Source: Angelakisella sp. (lineage in GTDB: Bacteria; Bacillota; Clostridia; Oscillospirales; Ruminococcaceae). From it: 18,014 bases of DNA. The position numbers and the translations under genes were made by a program. The notes beneath the pieces were generated by a model. The model made no database searches. It was not told the origin of the DNA and saw nothing but the letters and a program-made list of their open reading frames with translations. Of the stretch, positions 14,933-18,014 are shown one piece after another (positions within the stretch are counted from its first letter, which is position 1; every line of letters begins with the position of its first letter). The stretch is from the NCBI GenBank assembly GCA_022794295.1, contig JAAWEO010000026.1, forward strand, positions 1 through 18,014, read 5' to 3'.

Positions 14933-15175
14933 ATGTTCGGAAGAATCGGTATGGGCGAGCTGCTCATTATCCTGGTGGTGGTGCTTTTGATCTTTGGCCC
15001 CACCAAGCTCCCGGCCCTGGCAAAATCCATGGGCCAGGCGGTAAAGGAATTCCGTAAGGGCACCCAGGAGGTGGAGGATGGCCTGAACAAGCTGGCCAAC
15101 GAGACGGTGGCCGAGGCCAAGCCCGCCGCCCCCGCCCAGCCCCAGCAGACCACCCAGAGCACAGAAACCAAGTGA
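14933..15175 (+). CDS. tatA: Sec-independent translocase subunit TatA
   Basis: The 80-residue protein has one N-terminal membrane helix (about 8-21), the FGP hinge (21-23), an amphipathic helix with LPALAKSMGQAVKEFRKG (26-43) and a polar Pro/Gln/Thr tail. This is the TatA pore-forming component of the twin-arginine pathway, which exports folded, cofactor-loaded proteins. ATG has AAGGAG seven bases upstream. It lies 11 bp after the FdhD-like gene and just before tatC, forming a minimal TatAC pair as common in Firmicutes; a separate TatB is not needed in such systems. Confidence 0.95.
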   Translation: MFGRIGMGELLIILVVVLLIFGPTKLPALAKSMGQAVKEFRKGTQEVEDGLNKLANETVAEAKPAAPAQPQQTTQSTETK

Positions 15176-15213
15176 CGCCCAGTCCCCCGATCCCCAGGAA
15201 GGGAGCCCAAACG

Positions 15214-15969
15214 GTGAGCAATCCATCCTCCTCTGACATGAAGCTTTTGGACCATTTGGGGGAGCTGCGCCGCAGGCTGGCGGTGGTGGTGGCGGCGAAC
15301 CTGCTGGTGGCGGTGGTTCTTTTTCAGTACGCCGCAGCCATTATGGAATACCTTTTTGCCATCAACCCCGGCATGGAGCTGGTTTACATCTCCCCCCAGG
15401 AGCTTCTGCTGGTCTACATCCAGCTGGCGGTGCTGGCCGCTGTGGTGCTGTGTTCCCCGGTGACCATCTACCAGGTCTGGGCCTTTGTCAGCAAGGGCCT
15501 TTACCAGCACGAAAAGGGGGCGGTTATCCTCTCCCTTCTCTCCGGCCTTGTCTGCTTTGCGGCAGGCGCCGTCTTTTGCTACCTGGTGGTGCTGCCGGTG
15601 ACCCTGCAATTCTTTGTGCGCATCAGCACCGAGCAGGTCGCCGCCATGATCTCGGTCCAGAATTACGCCAACTTCATCAACAAAATGCTTTTAGCCTTCG
15701 GCATCGTCTTTGAGATGCCGGTGCTGGTATTCCTCTTTTCCAAGCTGGGGTACCTGCACCCCGAGTCCATCCGGGACAAGCGGGGGGTGCTGATCATACT
15801 GGTATTCATCTTTGCCGCCATCATCACCCCGCCGGACGTGGTCTCCCAGATGATGCTGGCGGGCCCCATGCTGCTGCTGATGCAGCTGAGCTACTACATC
15901 TGCTGCGCCGTAGACCGGAGCCGCAAACGCAGGGAGGCCCGGGAGGCCAGGGAAACAGCAAAGGCATGA
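15214..15969 (+). CDS. tatC: Sec-independent translocase subunit TatC
   Basis: The 251-residue integral membrane protein has six predicted membrane helices. The TatC signature LLDHLGELRRRL is near the N-terminus, which forms the twin-arginine binding site together with the glutamate in FEMPV. TatC is the receptor for Tat signal peptides. I chose the GTG at 15214 because GGAG lies eight bases upstream. A longer in-frame start, GTG at 15172, overlaps the tatA stop and adds 14 poorly conserved-looking residues, so 15172-15969 is the alternative. The C-terminus is rich in Arg and Glu. The visible substrate in the same operon is the SRRQFLK ferredoxin, so this TatAC pair may be dedicated to it. 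Confidence 0.94.
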   Translation: MSNPSSSDMKLLDHLGELRRRLAVVVAANLLVAVVLFQYAAAIMEYLFAINPGMELVYISPQELLLVYIQLAVLAAVVLCSPVTIYQVWAFVSKGLYQHEKGAVILSLLSGLVCFAAGAVFCYLVVLPVTLQFFVRISTEQVAAMISVQNYANFINKMLLAFGIVFEMPVLVFLFSKLGYLHPESIRDKRGVLIILVFIFAAIITPPDVVSQMMLAGPMLLLMQLSYYICCAVDRSRKRREAREARETAKA

Positions 15970-15984
15970 CTAAAAATCAAATAG

Positions 15985-16210
15985 CATTCCGATTTCCGGA
16001 GTCCCTAAAGCGGGGGCACCTCGCCATGGAGCCGGGAACTGCGGGTGCGGTCAGAAATGGCCCCGCCCTCCGTGTTTGAAAAGGAATGGACCTGCTGCTG
16101 CGCCCCCAAGGGGGGTGCTGTCAGGATCGCTGCCGGTGCCTTTGCAGGTACGCCGGCGGCAAGGAAAGGGACTGTCCCGGTGCTTGCACGGCGGGGCAGT
16201 CTCATTTTTT
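15985..16210 (+). ncRNA. Candidate structured RNA with terminator downstream of tatC
   Basis: A chain of helices is visible. A closing helix (15985-15990 with 16083-16088) surrounds an 11-bp stem with a 12-nt one-sided bulge (16010-16020 with 16044-16048 and 16061-16066). Then come a long hairpin (16091-16125), a 12-bp hairpin with a 2-nt bulge (16129-16140 with 16147-16160), and a terminator (16170-16210). It could be a structured 3' end of the Tat operon or a separate RNA. I could not match it to 6S, SRP, RNase P, tmRNA or a known riboswitch. A short minus-strand reading frame overlaps it, so the assignment is tentative. Confidence 0.3.
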
Positions 16211-16235
16211 CTCTTTGGTTAAAAAACTTCAGCAC
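16005..16235 (-). CDS. Doubtful 76-aa open frame with strong ribosome site
   Basis: On the minus strand a GTG (16235) is preceded by AAAAAGGAGGAGAACAAT, an excellent ribosome site almost identical to that of the ydhY-like gene. The product starts LKFFNQREKMRL and is rich in Ala, Pro, Arg and Ser with no membrane segment or known domain. It overlaps the terminator and the candidate RNA on the other strand, which argues against it. The N-terminus faintly recalls PTS EIIA-glucose proteins, but not enough to assign it; it could be a gene remnant. Confidence 0.22.
   Translation of the reverse strand: MLKFFNQREKMRLPRRASTGTVPFLAAGVPAKAPAAILTAPPLGAQQQVHSFSNTEGGAISDRTRSSRLHGEVPPL
16170..16210 (+). 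terminator. Terminator of the Ydh/Tat operon
   Basis: A 9-bp outer stem with one wobble (16170-16178 with 16193-16201) and a 4-bp inner stem (16180-16183 with 16186-16189) are followed by TCATTTTTTCTC. This is the first good plus-strand terminator after tatC, about 200 nt past its stop. Confidence 0.7.
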
Positions 16236-16306
16236 ATTGTTCTCCTCCTTTTTACGGAACAAAGGCAGCAGGCCCGACACCTGGCTGCCCCAGCGAAGTT
16301 TTTTAA
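16219..16306. terminator. Large AT-stem inverted repeat, possible bidirectional terminator
   Basis: A perfect 12-bp repeat (16219-16230 with 16295-16306), with an A6 run in one arm and a T6 run in the other, encloses 64 nt. Inside is another hairpin (16264-16272 with 16280-16289, one bulge). The terminator at 16170-16210 and the one at 16345-16396 lie on either side. Confidence 0.4.
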
Positions 16307-16344
16307 TACGGTACCGGGACCTTTGGGAAAGAGGTCCGGGAATA

Positions 16345-16396
16345 CAAAAGCACAGGCAGGCCGGGTACGGGCATACCGGGCCTGCCTGTGCTTTTG
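16345..16396. terminator. Bidirectional terminator between convergent genes
   Basis: A perfect 18-bp stem (16345-16362 with 16379-16396) with an inner 4-bp stem (16364-16367 with 16374-16377). The stem ends in AAAAG/CTTTT, giving short T-runs in both directions. It starts 11 nt past the stop codon of the YbjN-like gene and is the last barrier for plus-strand transcripts. Confidence 0.8.
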
Positions 16397-16406
16397 CTTT
16401 TATAGC

Positions 16407-16868
16407 CTATGTAAGCTGACGGAACTGGTCCAGGGTGACCTCCCCGGCAGCCAGGCGGCGAAGGGGAGAGAGATACGCCTCGGAGGCGGTGCAGAAATCC
16501 AGCATACTGGTAATTGCCGGGATAGAGACCCGGCAGTCCCGGAAAAAGCTGGTGACCCGGAAGGAGACCAGCCCATCCCGGAGGCGGTAACACCCGGCAG
16601 TAATGCGGCTGTTGAGCCAGCTCAGGGCCAGGGCAGCGGTGCTTTCCTCCTCGGGCGGGAACTCCACAGGCAGGCCCAGGGTCATGTTGAGAATGCTCCC
16701 CACCTGGTCCACAGAGACGATCAGGGGGAGCTGGTACTCCGAAACGGGAACGGTGCCCTCCCCGGTCAGGCGGACCTTATCATACCGGAAGGGGATCCCC
16801 CGGGTTTGGAATACATTTTCCAGATCCTCCCCCAGGCATCGGAGGAGAAATATTTTTTCTGAACGCAT
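16407..16868 (-). CDS. Hypothetical protein, YbjN-like fold suspected
   Basis: The 153-residue soluble protein has no signal peptide, membrane segment or catalytic motif. The middle (about 83-125: LSWLNSRI, GCYRLRDGLVSFR, then a helix after VSIPAI) resembles the YbjN / type III secretion chaperone-like fold, in which a helix ending in LNS is followed by beta strands and two helices. This is a pattern-level guess. In bacteria YbjN-like proteins are small sensory or adaptor proteins of mostly unknown role. It has its own promoter with perfect -10 and an AGAAGG site about 12 nt before the ATG. It lies downstream of plsC in the same direction. Confidence 0.7.
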   Translation of the reverse strand: MRSEKIFLLRCLGEDLENVFQTRGIPFRYDKVRLTGEGTVPVSEYQLPLIVSVDQVGSILNMTLGLPVEFPPEEESTAALALSWLNSRITAGCYRLRDGLVSFRVTSFFRDCRVSIPAITSMLDFCTASEAYLSPLRRLAAGEVTLDQFRQLT

Positions 16869-16948
16869 AGGAACAATCGACCTTCTTCTTTGCAGGATTC
16901 CTTTTTTCAGGGGGTGTCCCGAGGGCGGATGAAAAAGGGGACGACCCC

Positions 16949-16977
16949 ATTATACCGTAAACCGGGAACAGATTCAA
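16949..16977 (-). promoter_or_regulatory. Promoter of the YbjN-like gene
   Basis: On the minus strand: TTGAAT (16977-16972), 17-nt spacer, TATAAT (16954-16949). The initial transcript begins with a tiny GGGG-N4-CCCC hairpin followed by five T's (16933-16948), which could cause early pausing. Confidence 0.65.
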
Positions 16978-17017
16978 GGCCCGGCCGGCGGCGGTACTTC
17001 GGCGATACAGGGAAGCC

Positions 17018-17731
17018 TTACTGCTTGGCTTCTGCGATAAGTCCCCGCACCCGTTCTCCGATCTCCTTGGATTCCTCCCGGCTCATCCCTGCTGTAGGGA
17101 TGGCTTCCAGCACCTGCACCTTTACAGCCGCCGGTTTTATCCACATATGATTTGCCTCCATGGCCCGGTAGGTCCCATCAATCACCACCGGCACCACCGG
17201 GACACCGGCCTTCAGGGCGGCCCGGAAGCCCCCGTTTTTAAACTCCCCTATGGTTTCTCCCCGGCTTCTTGTTCCCTCGGGGAAGATGATCAGGGACCGC
17301 TTCCGCTCCACCATAGTTCTGGCGGCCTCGCCCAGGGCGGAGACTGACTGCCGGGCATTATCCCGGTCGATAAAGACACATCCCAGAAGCTCCATCCACT
17401 GCCGGATCAGGGGAAGCTTTTTCACCTCCTGCTTCGAGACCAGGGGATAGGGGCGGTCCAGCCAGGCCAGAAGCACTGGGATATCAAAATAGCTTTGATG
17501 GTTGGGGACAAAGACCACGGGTCCTTCGGGGATATTTTCCAGGCCGCTGATCTCCACCTTTACCCCTGCCAGCTTCAGAAGGGACCTGGCCCAGGAACGG
17601 ATCCGGGGTTCTACCAGGGCATCCCGGGCATCCAATTCTCCGGCGGCTTCCAGGCGCTGGGCTTTTTTCATTTGTGGCAGGGCAAACAGAAGGTATCCCC
17701 AGAAGTAAAGAAACCAAACAATGGTACGCAT
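17018..17731 (-). CDS. plsC: 1-acyl-sn-glycerol-3-phosphate acyltransferase (PlsC-like)
   Basis: PlsC transfers an acyl chain to lysophosphatidic acid to form phosphatidic acid at the membrane. The 237-residue protein has an N-terminal hydrophobic segment (MRTIVWFLYFWGYLLFALP), the catalytic NHQSYFD motif (77-83, HX4D with H78 and D83), a block around FIDRDN (120-125) and FPEGTRSRG (150-158). A later VPVVPVVIDGTY stretch fits motif IV. The frame stays open upstream to 17860, but ATG 17731 has AAGGAG ten bases upstream and lies downstream of a promoter, and the extra residues would overlap repeat DNA. It could be a general LPLAT-family acyltransferase with another acceptor. Confidence 0.94.
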   Translation of the reverse strand: MRTIVWFLYFWGYLLFALPQMKKAQRLEAAGELDARDALVEPRIRSWARSLLKLAGVKVEISGLENIPEGPVVFVPNHQSYFDIPVLLAWLDRPYPLVSKQEVKKLPLIRQWMELLGCVFIDRDNARQSVSALGEAARTMVERKRSLIIFPEGTRSRGETIGEFKNGGFRAALKAGVPVVPVVIDGTYRAMEANHMWIKPAAVKVQVLEAIPTAGMSREESKEIGERVRGLIAEAKQ

Positions 17732-17768
17732 AGGCGGCTCGCTCCTTTTCCGGAAAGTAGATGTATCT

Positions 17769-17797
17769 ATTATACACCTGCGGGAGAGCTTTGTCAC
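17769..17797 (-). promoter_or_regulatory. Promoter of plsC
   Basis: On the minus strand: GTGACA (17797-17792), 17-nt spacer, TATAAT (17774-17769), about 30 nt before the ribosome site region of plsC. Confidence 0.65.
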
Positions 17798-17827
17798 CCC
17801 TGCGGGCCAGGGCCCGAGCCAACCCCT

Positions 17828-17895
17828 GGCTTGGTGGGTGCCTGGAGTTTGAACGAGCACAAGGCGAAACGACTCCCCAGCCTTTGACGGACCGG
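17828..17895 (+). repeat. Second dispersed repeat, copy 2
   Basis: Inverted relative to the copy at 8251-8316, about 79% identical by eye over 70 bases, ending in the same in-frame TGA as copy 1. It sits between plsC and the possible gene end at the right edge, without a visible gene of its own. Confidence 0.65.
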
Positions 17896-17953
17896 GGCGG
17901 GCGAGGTTTCTGCCGGCGCAGCACCATGCCCGAAGCCCAACGCCCAGTACCGG

Positions 17954-18013
17954 CTAGCCTTTCTGTCTCCGGACATCAGTCCGGTCCGGGTCCAGGGCGG
18001 ACAGCGCCTGGTC
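17954..18013 (-). CDS. Possible C-terminal end of a gene running off the window
   Basis: On the minus strand the last 19 codons before a TAG read DQALSALDPDRTDVRRQKG, with the GC-rich third positions typical of this genome (GAC, CAG, GCG, CTG, TCC). The rest lies beyond the right edge. Too short to name a family; it could be chance. A GGAC-type inverted repeat is inside the same stretch (17977-17992). Confidence 0.3.
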   Translation of the reverse strand, partial: DQALSALDPDRTDVRRQKG

Positions 18014-18014
18014 G

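Noticed and set aside
15985..16210. Known housekeeping RNA (6S, SRP, RNase P or tmRNA)
   Set aside because: None of the conserved cores I know for these RNAs could be found on either strand.
16005..16235. Possible PTS EIIA-glucose remnant
   Set aside because: Only a vague N-terminal likeness (KFF, GTV, P); the conserved phospho-His region is missing and the frame overlaps terminators.
17732..17860. N-terminal extension of the acyltransferase frame by 43 codons
   Set aside because: It runs across the promoter and repeat DNA, and the ATG at 17731 has a good ribosome site followed by the normal hydrophobic N-terminus.
1..18014. Mobile element or prophage carrying the operons
   Set aside because: No transposase, integrase, phage structural gene or att-like direct repeat is visible; the inverted repeats lack an associated recombinase in the window.

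Overview
The window looks like a chromosomal segment from a high-GC gut-type Firmicute, most likely a member of the Oscillospiraceae (Flavonifractor/Lawsonibacter/Pseudoflavonifractor-like). This rests on GC-rich third codon positions, strong AGGAGG-type ribosome sites, sigma-A promoters, an NPxTGDNS sorting signal and the gene types present. It is an inference; no rRNA or other taxonomic marker is in the window. No tRNA, rRNA, CRISPR array, transposase or phage gene was seen.

Left region (1-8041), all genes on the minus strand. A promoter at about 7.65 kb drives a receiver-only response regulator, then a large hybrid histidine kinase with a C-terminal HPt domain, then a second hybrid kinase whose C-terminus is a complete DegV (fatty-acid-binding type) domain. 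A DUF362 iron-sulfur protein follows with its own promoter. Next comes a 63-residue protein that is only a signal peptide joined to a sortase sorting signal, with its own strong promoter and terminator. The block is bracketed by two inverted copies of a roughly 145-bp non-coding repeat made of three hairpins (1-148 and 7897-8041).

Middle region (7.6-10.6 kb). About 800 bp without a gene holds a plus-strand promoter, the repeat, at least four more hairpins and one copy of a second repeat, and leads to rsmA (16S rRNA dimethyltransferase) with its terminator. Convergent to rsmA are a MobB-like gene and a small kinase-fold gene with overlapping ends.

Right-middle region (10.68-16.2 kb). Divergent from mobB, a near-consensus promoter starts a plus-strand operon: a Tat-targeted lipoprotein ferredoxin with four [4Fe-4S] motifs (YdhY-like), an aldehyde:ferredoxin-oxidoreductase-family tungsten/molybdenum enzyme (YdhV-like), a YdhW-like protein, a shortened FdhD-like protein without the CxxC motif, tatA and tatC. 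The likely logic is a pterin-cofactor redox enzyme delivered or wired to the cell surface by a Tat machine encoded in the same operon, with cofactor functions (FdhD-like, MobB) alongside. After tatC come a possible structured RNA and a stack of terminators.

Right end (16.4-18.0 kb), minus strand: a YbjN-like hypothetical protein and a PlsC-type acyltransferase, each with its own promoter, a second copy of the repeat near 8.3 kb, and possibly the last codons of a gene running off the window.

The most unusual content is the kinase-receiver-DegV fusion inside a phosphorelay that has no DNA-binding output gene, and the Ydh-type oxidoreductase operon that carries its own Tat translocase.
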